64,000 nucleotides of DNA from Thuidium tamariscinum (lineage: Eukaryota > Streptophyta > Bryopsida > Hypnales > Thuidiaceae). Under the pieces are notes generated by a model that saw only the letters and a list, made by a program, of their open reading frames with translations, made no database searches and was not told where the DNA came from. How positions within the stretch are numbered: position 1 is the stretch's first letter; each line of letters begins with the position of its first letter. The DNA is taken from the NCBI GenBank assembly GCA_947034885.2, contig OX344757.2, positions 9,796,001-9,860,000 on the forward strand, given 5' to 3'. The position numbers and the translations under genes were made by a program. Positions 24,560 to 35,353 of this stretch are shown here, in pieces.

Positions 24560-25758
24560 GTTTACAATATTGTTGTACAATTCAATTTATTGTATCATTC
24601 TAAAATCACAAAGTCAACAATCCATGGTTATAAGCAAAATGCAATAAAATTTGAGTTTTAGAAATTTCTCGAAATTCCAAATTAAAAAAGAAAGTGGATT
24701 TGATATCCTTTGTTTCATCAAAAATTCTAAGAATATCAGTTCATGGCAAAAATTTAGATGAAGGAAAAGGAGTAGAAATTGCCAAAATATACTATAACAT
24801 AATCCTTGGATTTTCCATATCTTATGAAGGAAAAAAAAATTAATATCACAAGGAGGGAATATACAACACCTAACATTGAAAATGGATTCAAGTACCCCCT
24901 TTAGGCTTCTTAAGAATAATTGTTTCCAAAAGTTAAATCATAGAAGACAAATAAAATTGCTTTTAATTTTGGTTAAAAGTCCAACAAACAAATTTCTAAA
25001 GATAGAAAAACTAACTTTTATAGGTTATGAAAGGAAGTTGGAAATTGGTAATAATTTCAATTCAACCAATTTGACGCTAGGCTATAATGATTTCTAAACC
25101 CCTTTAGTACATTGTTGAATAAATTAAGTTAGTTTTAATATCTCACTCATGTAATAGATTCAACACTTTTACCTAGTATATAATATTTTATGAACAAAAA
25201 AAGATGCTAATAATATAAATATTTGATAAGATTATTTTTTCCATAAAATTATTTTTTTAGATTTGGATATCTATTTTTAAAAGTATCTTCAATTGAAACT
25301 ATTGCTTGGATAAAGAATTCACTTGATAAATTTTTGTATCAATACATGATACATGCTACATTTACAATGAAGTAAAAAACTATCAAATAAGCTCTTTAAA
25401 TTACTATATATATTTTTTGCTTCTTGAAATATGAAGAATGGTTCCAAACATGAAAAAGGCTACAAATGCCATAGCTTTTGTACAAGGTTGTGCCTCAAAA
25501 GGATAAAGCATATGTGAGACCTATTTGTAAAATTGTCCCATCTAAATTTCAACCTAAAATGTACAAAATTCATACATGAAAGCCTAAGACCAATTTTTAA
25601 CAGCTATTACAGCTATTTTTAATAGTTTTTACAACTATTTTTAACATTTAAGAAAAATTCATGGTTTATTCATATGGAGCCCAAAAAATGCATTCTTAAA
25701 GAATCTAGAATACTCTCTGCAATTGCAAACAAGCCCCTACAAAAGCTTTCACAGTTGA
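24560..25758. other. Intergenic, nothing recognised
   Basis: AT-rich. The frame at 24,876-25,097 has no motif. A short run of 'cagctattacagctattttt'-type repeats lies near 25,600. Confidence 0.4.
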
Positions 25759-25762
25759 TTAA

Positions 25763-26688
25763 CCCCTAAAGGACCATTGTCCCCTCGGGGGACAATTTGG
25801 AGTTCGAGCAGGTTCCGTAGACTTCAATTTTTGGTGAAACCTTTTGAAACTTTCTTACAAGATAGAAAAACTGATTAGCTTTGTGGAAATGTAATTTTTA
25901 TTTTTATTTCAATTGGTGATTGGGAGCAAAAGTTATACCACAAAAAGTCCAAATTTTTGTTCGGCAGGCAGAATTTTTTTTGCAAAATTTCAAAGTTTAA
26001 TTTTTTAATTTTTTTTTCTGAAATAATATATTTTTGCCTACATGTGAAGCTTTGATTCAATCTATTTGGACTTATAATGAGAAAGTTATGGACAATCTTA
26101 TTTCTCGGACAATCTAAACAATTTCTCAAAAAAATAACCTATAGGATTCATTTCTAAATGCAATTTTCACATTTTTTCAAAAAAAATTGTTGGACAAGGT
26201 TATGTTTACTTGCTAGAACAATCTCACCATTGGAATTATTGTATTTCAATCCCACCTTAGAGTTATTAACCATTTAGTTTTTCTTTAAATCTTGGACCTA
26301 CATCTACTTAACAATTTTTTAAAGAATGAAAATCAAGTGTTTTTTGTGTAAATTTTTTTCTTAAACTCTCAACTCAATCATCAGACACAAAATTTTTTTA
26401 ATTCAAAGTCTATAGTGCAAAAAAATTCAACAAACGGCAATCAAAGTCATCTGAAATTGCAATCCACAGTTCAAAAAAAATTGTATTTCCAACTTTAAAT
26501 GCTCACATCTTCTAATTTATACGTTCAAACTTCGTGAAAATTTTACCACATGATCTCAATCAAGTTAAGTACAAGATCCTATGGTTAGATTCTTAAAAAA
26601 TTATTTTCTTTTGTTTTCTTGGATGAATGCAACAGAAATGGCAGTTTTGAGAGGTTTATGACAGAAAAAGGCCTTGGTCCTTTAGGAG
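25763..26688 (-). mobile_element. Non-autonomous TTAA-family element (926 bp) with TTAA on both sides
   Basis: Left end CCCCTAAAGGACCATTGTCC, right end GGTCCTTTAGGAG, with TTAA immediately outside both ends (25,759-25,762 and 26,689-26,692). It lies in the opposite orientation to the copy at 7431-8363 and matches it along most of its length. No transposase frame is present. Confidence 0.75.
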
Positions 26689-26692
26689 TTAA

Positions 26693-27396
26693 TAGGAACC
26701 ATTATCAAACCCTTATTCAGACACATTTAGGTGTTGTTACCTTAGCAAAGCTGCTTGTTCAGATATCAAATAGCAAAACATTTCTTAAAATGAAGGGCAA
26801 TCATGCTATCACTACCCTAAACATTAGGATTGCAGACTCCATGCACCTCTACAGTCAAATCAAAACCTCAAATCAAGAGCAAATGGAAAATAAAGGGTAT
26901 TCAAGAAAACTACAATTGCCACCAAGAACAAAACATTAAATTCAATAGCCACCAAAGAAAGGAAGTAGTTGTATTGCCATAATAATTGATATATACATCA
27001 CCAGACTATACCCTGTCAATAAGACCTGAGTATTCATGCACAAAATGGCACGGTTATCACAAAACATATCAATCAAGATGGCAAGTTCGTTGCCATGAAC
27101 CTTCTGTACAATACTTCCTCCAGAAAATCCAAGTGAATCTGTTGTAAAATTTGTTACAGCTACGCCTCGTTATGATCAAACGAGGATCAAAGGGCCCAAA
27201 AGAAAAATGGTTTAAGTTACCGTTCCAGCACCTAATCTTGCGTTTTCTTGTCCAACTGCAAACACAAAGTGCTTCTCCTGAACTCACTCGTGCAGCTGAA
27301 GGCGGCACTTGGAAAAATTTGGTGTCTTCAGCAGACCTCAATCCTCAAACTCGTTCTTGAACGACGAAATGCTCTTCGCAAGTTTAGTGAGAGAAG
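26693..27396. other. 3' flank of the BED/SAM gene
   Basis: Composition rises toward that of the gene from about 27,050, consistent with the 3' UTR of the minus-strand gene that ends at 27,397. The opposite-strand frame at 27,151-27,360 shows no motif. Confidence 0.4.
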
Positions 27397-30300
27397 TTAA
27401 AATGTTGTCGCAGCACCATGGTCAAAAGTATGTTTGACCTGTGGTGGTTGTCTTTGCGAAGCAACATCCACTTCCCTCAACATCTCAAAGCGGCCATTTC
27501 CTTGATTAGCTTGGTACGCTAACAGATTCGTATAGTAGCCCGCCCTTCCTGGTGATCCACCTGGTCCAACCTGTAAGAAGAAGTAGAACATGTTCATAGG
27601 TTAACAAGCGAATAAGCACAAGAGTCTCTACTCCAAATAAAAATTTCACGTCTCCTTCCATTCAATCCTCAATATATTCCTCAATGATTGACAATTTCAA
27701 AAATCCTATGTCACATGTTAGAATACCACTATTCCTATATCTACATGTCACAATTCTATGGATGTAAGAAATTCAGTGTTTGGAATGATGGACCCAACAT
27801 GCAATTATTGTTTTCAATTTATTGAATACAAGAATTGTGTACGTTTCAGTGAACTCAGTTTCCCCCTGGAGGTAGAGACAATAAACGTACTAGACTTCAA
27901 GACGAACAGAATACATGCAGCGCTGACATATGTCAGAGAAGTTTATCGCAGATTGCGATGAAAAGCCACAGAAAGCCGAGCAGAAAAACACAAGTGAAAC
28001 GCAAAACACGTGATCTTACATCTGTGACATCTGGATTTGGTAGGGATAAATTAGGAGCTGTAAGGCTCGAAGGAGATACTAAATGCGGTGATTGGAGTTG
28101 TTGCCCCTGTTGCTGTTGTTGCTGCTGCATCCACTTAGGATAGGGGTCGAGTTGTGTAACTTCTTCACTATCTGAGGACCATGTCTGTGTAAGCATCGAT
28201 GGGCGCTAGCTTTGAGCTACATCAAACAAAACCAAAATTCAGAAAGAATTGGAAAGTTAATCACAGCGGACTAGTCTAGAGAGCAAGAGACTATCCCTAG
28301 TAGTCAGTGGTAATCTACCAAGGGAGATAGAGTCCGAAAAAACTCACCAATGCATGCCACTTCTTTACATGTATCCTCCGATTCCGGCCATTTCTCATCT
28401 TCTGGTTGTGCAAAAAATATTTGCTCTGCATTTCAATACACAAACAGAAATGAGTTTGAAGCCACAATAAGAGTTCCTCAAGTGGACAGAAACACATGCA
28501 GTGGCATACAAGTAAACTGCAGAAGATCTGGTCGAAAACCTTGCTTTCGAATACACGTCAGGCAAATGCATCCACAACACTAGACAATGAGAACATTACA
28601 AAATAAATGATTCATTTTTGTCACCTCTTTGCCACTTCTTTGCAGCACCCTTGATCCCCCACTCCTCACCAAGCGTAAGCTGGTGATGTTGGTTAATCGA
28701 TTCTAATAAAGACGGGAGTTCATCAAGATTAGACATGAGAGTTTTTGCAGTGAATCCCATCTCCTTAATTTTGACGACGGTTTCAGGTCGAAGTCCAAAA
28801 CCTTCAAAGAAGGTGTCAAGGTCTATGGAGGCGATAATCGAGCTCTGACAAACAATAAAACAAACAACTTCACGTCATAGGATGCTAAATCAGATTCCCA
28901 CAAAATGCTGAAAAGACCGAACAAATCCAACGCATAAGGAAAACAATACAAAAACCTCGTCAGACTCAAAAGGCTTTGCACATGCCCATCTTGCCATATA
29001 CAACAGCAGTATCAAGAAATGCACACGATGTTTCTAAATTTCAAGGCTCTCTGCTACTCAGTCCCAGAGACTCATCCGGGTACGTTCAAGCGTGACCTCT
29101 TGCGTTAAGCATGAGGGTAACTAGTCTGTAATATGTCCCACGCTCATTAGAAATGCTCCAGAACGAACGTTTCAAACATTCACGAAAAAGCTTATGTGCA
29201 AGACACCTTCCCGCTAAATGACAACGCAAAATTGAATATTTTCTACAAACAAAATCATCTATTCTCTCTTCTTGCCCGTTTAGGAAGTACCCTCTGTAAT
29301 AATTACTAGGATTAGGTACCAAGAGAAAGACTTCATTTCACTCACATACTAAACACAGAAGCTGAAGGAGACCCTAAATTTCCTCCTCGATTAAACAACG
29401 AACCACTTCAGATTACTTAAGTTGAAGCAACAAGCATGAGATAAAAGGCTTAAACTTTCAAAGACATTACCAATTTAAACCAACTCAAATTAACCAGAGC
29501 AGCCCCAGATCAACCCTCACTTTGCAACAGCTACTTGTCCTTCAGTATCTCTCAGCGTAAATCATCACTCACAAACGTACCTCTCCTAAAAGTCGAGCCT
29601 ATAGAAGAAGCAAGGTGATCAAAAGGATTTTAACCACGCTTTTAAGGTTTAAAATTCTCAGATTATTCCAAACACAATGATTGACGTTCCTTTAAAATGA
29701 ATCTACTTGCTTAGAGTTAATCTGGGCAGTCTGGTCAAATCGGAAACTAAGAATGGCGGATACTATCCCCGCCCTAATTTCAGAAAACTTAATTTTTCTG
29801 CCGGAATCCAAAAAGTCATTCACGACCACAAGGGAAAATTGAATTCGATGTCGTTCATCGCAAGCTAATCCCGTAAGGACCAATGATTCATGATTTTAAA
29901 AGTGATCTCATCATAAAATTCAGATGAGGCCCAAAAAATTCATCATCACAATAAGTGAAGAACTCTTCATAAGTTGGTCAAAAGAAGAAAACAAAATTGG
30001 AGTAAAGACAGTTCCGATATAATTTCCTCAAGAGTGCTAAGACAAACATAAGGCCAAATTCGGGCCTCATGGTCGTTCAAAGTTAAAAAAAGCGAACCAA
30101 TCCCGTTCACAAGGAACCCACAGAAATCGCATTTGCAAGCAAAATCAATCTTCAAACCAAGGATAACGTCGTTTTGTAAAGGTAGGGTTTTCTTGCTTTG
30201 GTTCAGTATTGTGTATTGTTTCGCGGAGTTGCTATTAGGAAAAGTCACACTAGCCAGCCTGTTCATCAACGAATTCGGGGAAAGCTTACGCTGCACAAAC

Positions 30301-30905
30301 GATGAGTACAAGATTTTCATCCAATTCGGAGAAGCTGAGCAGGATATCAAATGAGAGTGGGCCACGTGAAGTCTTCAGCGAACTGGGGAAACCAGAGGAA
30401 AACTACTGTGACTCCCCTCATGACAATGAAATGAAAAAGGAAGAGAGAAGAAACCTAAAATGGAATTTGAAGGCATAATTGTTTGTACCATTCGCAAGAG
30501 CAGTTCTTGCTGCGAGTTCATCCGGTCGCCCTTCCGCCCCGACGTGAGCGCTTTCCCGTCGAAATGCTCGGCACTTCCAGACGAATGATCCGACGCCGAC
30601 GACGCCCCGCGCGGCCCTCCCGCGGAACCCCGCATCTTGCCCCCCCCTGGCTTGCGCTTCTTCTGCGTCTGCTCCCGGGCGATCTCGATCAAGCGAAGCT
30701 CCTCGCGTGCCTCGTCCGGCACCGTGGGACACCCTGTCACGCCCGCCTGCCGCTTGTTCCCCAGCAAATGCGCCCGGATCCGCATCGCATTCCCCTGAAA
30801 CTCCTTGTCGCAGTGAATGCACCGAACCAGCGTCGCCATTCCATGCTTCTCCGGCTCCTTGATCACGATCACGTGGTTCCATTCGATGCCTTTCACCTTC
30901 ACCAT
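27397..30905 (-). CDS. BED-type zinc finger plus LEAFY-type SAM domain protein (novel architecture)
   Basis: Model on the minus strand: exons 30905-30489, 28844-28625, 28425-28348, 28171-28020, 27570-27397, giving 346 residues, all introns GT-AG with matching phases (0, 1, 1, 0). Exon 1 encodes a BED-like finger with W9 and ligands C29, C32, H46 and C59, then a basic KKRK stretch and a Gly/Ser-rich linker. Exon 2 (residues about 146-212) reads like the N-terminal SAM oligomerisation domain of LEAFY: KIxExGFTxxTL, then GEEWGIKGAA. A poly-Q tract starts at about 254. The C-terminal exon (GYYTNLLAYQ and on) is unknown to me. No LEAFY DNA-binding domain is present. Inference: a self-associating DNA-binding factor. 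Start: first ATG before the BED core; an upstream in-frame GTG was not used. The 1.6 kb first intron could hide an exon, and two adjacent genes cannot be fully excluded. Confidence 0.65.
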
Positions 30906-31060
30906 CGCTCTCCCTCTCTTTCTCACACCCTAAATCCCAATCCACAGAAGCAGCAAAACGTCCAATGCCCGCAAAACTAAAACCCTACCCACACCCTCCC
31001 TCAAACCCTAAAATGTCACCGCTTCTGCAAGAAAGGAAAGGAAAATATTGAAAACGGAGG
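30906..31060 (-). promoter_or_regulatory. Proximal promoter/leader of the BED/SAM gene with telo-box motifs
   Basis: Two copies of AAACCCTA (about 30,981 and 31,003 on the + strand, so TAGGGTTT on the gene's strand) and a related CCCTAAA near 30,928 lie within about 110 bases upstream of the start codon. Telo-boxes of this kind are known near the starts of many plant housekeeping and growth genes. The transcription start itself is not seen. Confidence 0.45.
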
Positions 31061-32966
31061 CTTGAATGAGATGATTGTGTTTGTTTCCATTCCGGTAGCG
31101 ATGATTCCAAGACACAGCGAAAGAGAATTCGAAAGCATGCGCGGTTGCGATGTCTGGTTCTCTCCGCAACTGCGGAATGACCCTACCACTGAGTCTGTGG
31201 ACGATGCAGTCTGTAGTGAGCTTCGTTGCCCCTTTCTTTTCCATTTCCGACTTTTTCTTTTCCATTTTCGACTTTTTTCTTTCCATTTTCTTTTAAAATG
31301 GTGAAGAACTCTCTACGGTTCTGAGAGCATCTTCAGTCCCAATGGTATATTGGGCCTTCAAATTTGTTTCTAATTTTTTGCTATGTAATTAGAATTTGAA
31401 ATTACTTTTGGTAGAATCATGTCCCAAACTATTTTGAGTGAACATTAAAAAAATTCAAATTTAGATATTATACAATGAAAATAAATTGCTTCAAAAGCAA
31501 ATTAAAAATAAAATTTATGGAAGCTTTAGCAAATCAGTCTTACTTAAAGCAAATTTGCTCAAGTGCACTCCAAAAATACCTTGTAAGTTGTTGCTTGTAA
31601 AATTCATTTGGTATTTGTGACATTTAAATAAAAAACATTGTAGTTTCAATGTGGGAGTAATTTTTATAGTAACCTCTAGATTGATTTGGGTTCCCAACAC
31701 AACCTCATACCTTTGATTTGACCAAAATTCATGAAATTCTATGTGTATAAGTAAGAAGTGCATTTTGTGAATTTTAAATACTTAAAAAAAAATTTAGGAT
31801 GACTATTTATTATTTCAATAAAAGTGAATTTAGATGTTTAGAATTTTTTCAATTTTTCAATTTAGTAACATGATTTAGAGAATAACTAGACTTCATATTC
31901 TTGCACTAATTGAATTACTAATTGAGTATGTAAAATCAAGCACCAAAATTAGGTACTTAGATAAATGAATTTGAGTTTGACTAATGCATATATACATTTT
32001 AATGGCAAGGACCTTTACAAGTTTATTTATAAAAGGCTCTAAAGGCCCTATATACAATATCATATTTGATTCTTAAAATATACATTAAATACAAAACCTA
32101 TATCATTAGATTTAAAATATGACAATTAGTATTTTTCATTTGAATGTCATTTTGATATTTAAAACTTGTCACATTCAAATATAATAGAACACCATACAAT
32201 AAAAATATGTGACGCATTAAATGACATCTAAGGCCTTGGAAGACTACAAGTTTAGGACTATAGGAACGTAGAAACTATTGCGGGAACATAGACATAGATC
32301 CAATATAGTCAAGAGAGGACCACATCATTGATTTTTTTTTGAAAAAAAATCAAAATTTGAATTTTTTCATTTTTTAGGATCAAAATTTATTATTTTATTA
32401 TTTTATTTTAATTTTATTTTTAGTAATTGCTGGCTAACAGTGGCCAACAATTATAAGAAGAGTTTTGAAATAGACTTCCGAAGGCCTCAAGTGTCTTCTA
32501 ATAATTTTGTAAATTCTCAACCACATAAGAAGTTCAATACTTATTAGAGCCAAATGCCAATGAATTTGATTCAATATGACAACACTATCACTACCTTACA
32601 CTTGATTTTGTAGACCTTCTATGTCAAATACACAAAAAAAAAAACCATGTCGCAAGTTGCAACTACCATTGGATTATATGGAGAGCATCCGGGTATCAGG
32701 GGCTTTCTGGTCCCGACTTGGCGGGTAAAAGGGCTGGCGGATAACAATCAGGAAATTGGCGGAAGTCACCCTGAACCCTAAAACTTTAGTATTGCAAGCA
32801 GGTTGCTCGCATCACTGTGGTTGCTCTTTGCTAGAAGACACAGAAATTCGAACGAGGTTACTCCAAATTTTCTTGGATTCTGAAACCTGTCTGCCTTTCG
32901 AAGCATTTAAAAACAATTTGTAGTGATTTTGAGTTTTTTTGAAAGAATTTGGGGCAAGGAGGAGCG
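31061..32966. other. Intergenic between the BED/SAM gene and HYPK
   Basis: 31,300-32,650 is AT-rich debris, with a partial dispersed repeat at about 32,225-32,345 ('gaagactacaagttta', 'tattgcgggaaca') related to 7.03 and 12.6 kb. A pure (A)n(T)n-rich stretch follows. 32,690-32,966 is balanced and contains GAACCCTAAAAC near 32,772, probably the HYPK promoter and leader. Confidence 0.45.
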
Positions 32967-33299
32967 ATGGCGGACGAGGGTGTGGAAGTGGCGGGGAAGC
33001 CAGACTCCAAGGACTTGCAACAGCAGAGCAAGGCACTTGATTCCCTGACGGACCATGTCGAGGACCGTCAGCTGGACTCCACGCGCGTGCAACAGGCGAT
33101 GGCCTCCATCGCGGCCACTTCAGATGCGGATCGGAACGCGCAGAAACTCCGGGAGAAGGAGCTCGCGGCGGTGAAAATCAATGCCGAGGATGTGGACATC
33201 ATTGCGAACGAGCTCGAATTGGATAAGAAAGTGGCGGAGAGGACGTTGCGAGAGCACAAGGGCGATGCTGTAGCTGCGATTCGCTCTTTCTTGAAATAA
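32967..33299 (+). CDS. HYPK: HYPK homologue (huntingtin-interacting protein K), NatA-associated
   Basis: Intronless gene of 110 residues. HYPK binds the NatA N-terminal acetyltransferase (NAA10/NAA15) at the ribosome and modulates its activity; it also has chaperone-like behaviour (family knowledge). The C-terminal NAC-like UBA domain is clear: VKINAEDVDIIANELELDKK, then AERTLREHKGDAVAAIRSFL up to two residues from the stop. The N-terminal half is acidic and charged with a 'TDHVEDRQLDS' region, as in the family. The start is the ATG followed by GCGGAC (MADEG); an upstream in-frame TTG at 32,949 is not a plausible start. Length and order agree with plant HYPK. Confidence 0.9.
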   Translation: MADEGVEVAGKPDSKDLQQQSKALDSLTDHVEDRQLDSTRVQQAMASIAATSDADRNAQKLREKELAAVKINAEDVDIIANELELDKKVAERTLREHKGDAVAAIRSFLK

Positions 33300-33487
33300 T
33301 AGGGTTTTCGTTTGAATTAGGAATTTCGCTCCTTTGACCTAATATAGGTTGGCAGGACAATCGTAGCGTTGCCTTGTTTTTTCATGACAATCGTTTTCCC
33401 GAATGGTAGAACGAAAATGTTTAAGTGCATGCGAGAATAGGTCTCTAAGTGTGGGCCGAGCTGTTGGTTTTCAGCAGCCAGCTGTGA
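33300..33487 (+). other. Presumed 3' UTR of HYPK
   Basis: Directly follows the stop, with balanced composition and no further coding signal. Confidence 0.4.
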
Positions 33488-33937
33488 GTCAAATTGCATA
33501 CCCGTACACTTCAATTTTTGCCGACTCTTCGATCTCGGTATTCAAGCTGAGATGTTTCAGCATTAGTTTCCTGTCGTATGTCTGTTTTCCTTAATTCGAA
33601 TGCTTCTGAAACTTGCTCTTTGTGCAACTCGATTGGGGCTCGTCTGGTCCTGTGCTACAGTGTTCTCAATTGGCCTGACATTACTTCTTGAGGTACGACG
33701 ATTAGACTTCACATTTTTGAGTGAACAGCATACCGGTACACTTCAATTTTTACACTCTTGTATCTCCTTACTGAAGCTGAAGACATTAATCTTCTAGCTT
33801 TTGGAACATTTGCTTCCTATCGTATCTCTGTTTGATACGATGGCTTAGGAAACTTGCTCAAATGGGGATTGACTGAATTTGTATCGCGTTGGGCTCAATT
33901 TGTCTGGCATCTCTTCATGTATTCTCTTGAGGTATGA
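33488..33937 (+). repeat. Diverged direct duplication (two copies, period about 240 bp)
   Basis: About 33,488-33,702 and 33,728-33,937 share colinear blocks: 'cataccc/ggtacacttcaattttt', 'aagctga', 'ttcctatcgtat/ttcctgtcgtat', 'gaaacttgctc', 'ggggctcgtctgg/gggctcaatttgtctgg' and 'cttgaggta'. It lies just downstream of HYPK. Confidence 0.65.
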
Positions 33938-34700
33938 TCATGACGTCGTTTGCACTCTTCCGCAAGATTGGTGGTAAATTCTCTTTGGAAGCCACTTGGC
34001 GAGTCCTACTGGCTCTTCCGTTCAAACTAGATTCATGGTACATGATTCGCTTCGTTTTCTGCAGTTTGTACTCAATTTCAGATTTGGGTTGGTCATGTAG
34101 TTTATTCGAGAACGCCCAAATTTTCGCCGAATATTGGCAGGTGGCCCAGTGACTAGAAAGTACGGTTATATTAGAATATTGTATATGAACTTCTAGAGGA
34201 ACGCGGTTACAAACATGGTGCTTCGTGGAACCAAAGAGCACTGTCCGGACCATTTCAACACTGAAAAGGCTCCCCAGGGCCTCGATCTATGCCTGAACTA
34301 AATTTGACCTGTTTGTGTCATGTGATCTACGTCAGTCACAAGAGAGGTGAAATCTACAAGGGTTGCTTCATCCATTCGCCCGTGGAGGTGGCGGTCACGC
34401 GGTTTGATGACTCACCATAACTTTTTTAAGACTTAAATATTTCTCACTGCAGGTGTGACGAACTGTCTGTAGAGTCTGTGGAGTTGTCCCGATGTGGCTA
34501 AAGCTGTATTACGGTACTACCCAGTGTATGTATAGGGGAGAGAATGTACCCGAGGTGTACATTTGAGGGGAGAGGGTGTCATCTCACTCGTTTGAGAGGA
34601 GGGTTCTTATAGCAGGGCGCTTTGCTTTCGCTCCAAGCCACAACCTTTTGAGGAAGATGACGACGTTGTAAGAATGGAGTACATAAATTCTTTAAGCTTG
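33938..34700. other. Intergenic, no gene recognised
   Basis: Balanced composition. An acidic frame ending in FEEDDDV at about 34,630-34,671 before a GTAAGA could be an additional upstream exon of the next gene, but the implied intron would be only about 50 bases, so I do not include it. Confidence 0.3.
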
Positions 34701-34721
34701 ATTTAGACTGTGCAGAGAATT

Positions 34722-35353
34722 GGAGTGACATTCGCTCAGACACCGACGACGAGGTTGCTGTTTTCAATTTGCATGTCTGGTGAGTGCCTGATCCCAGTTA
34801 ATTGGATTGTTTTGTGTTGTAGAAGCTTGGAGCTTGCGTTTGTGTTTTGGCTGGACCGAGAGGTCTACATGTGGTTAAAATGTTGGTTTGCTTAGTTGAG
34901 AAATGTGATTGTCATTGCATGTTTCAAGAATGTGACTGGAATACTGGAGGATTGATGAGCTGCTGGTAGCTGGGGTCAGTGTAGGAGTGGGATCAGGTCC
35001 TTACGTTCATAGTATCCTCCACATTAGTTAGTTTATAGTCTAAATTGACAGAATGACTTTAACTGGGATTTTGTTGCAGTGGCTTGTCGACAGGGTTAAT
35101 TAAGGCCATGGAGTATTATGATGATGGTGCCTACGAGCGAATCAGCAAATCGATTGCGGAGTCACGACGTGGGACGTGGATGCCGCCACGGCGTCGTAAC
35201 AGAATCAAGAGGAAGGTTGTCGCCAGTTGCCTTGTGACGCTTCTTGGGATCTGCTGCTGCGCGTACAGCAGCGCGGACCCTGCTGGACCCCTGGAGTGCG
35301 ATGACGAACCTGTCATTACCAAAGATTCTTTCGTAAACATCAGTTTCCAGTAG
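34722..35353 (+). CDS. Possible small single-pass membrane protein (hypothetical, 5' end uncertain)
   Basis: Two blocks join in phase: an acidic exon ending at 34,779 (NWSDIRSDTDDEVAVFNLHV, donor GTGAGT) and an exon at 35,080-35,353 (acceptor TTTTGTTGCAG). The second exon carries an ATG at 35,108 that alone would give 81 residues. The second part reads EYYDDGAYERISKSIAESR, then a very basic patch (PPRRRNRIKRK), then a hydrophobic stretch (VVASCLVTLLGICCCAY) that could span a membrane, then an acidic tail. The basic patch before the segment suggests a cytosolic N-terminus. I do not recognise the family. No ATG opens the first exon in frame, so the true 5' end is unknown. Confidence 0.4.

Noticed and set aside
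27933-28196. Treating the frame beginning MLTQTWSSDSEEV at 28,193 as the start of a separate gene
   Set aside because: The acceptor inside it at 28,172/28,171 (CCTCAG) joins in phase to the preceding exon and explains the frame as exon 4; the ATG lies upstream of that acceptor.
28315-28497. Basic frame (NQKMRNGRNRRIHVKKWHAL) over exon 3 of the BED/SAM gene
   Set aside because: Its phase does not fit the exit of exon 2 or a chain to exon 4; the alternative frame (QIFFAQPEDEKWPESED) does.
27000-28700. Search for a LEAFY DNA-binding domain downstream of the SAM exon
   Set aside because: None of the landmark sequences (such as HPFIVTEPGEVARG, NQVFR, WDIDxIF) appears in any frame; the gene ends at 27,397 without it.
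30418-30980. Long overlapping frames on both strands of the BED exon
   Set aside because: High local GC opens several frames. Only the frame with the BED finger carries a domain and a phase-compatible donor.
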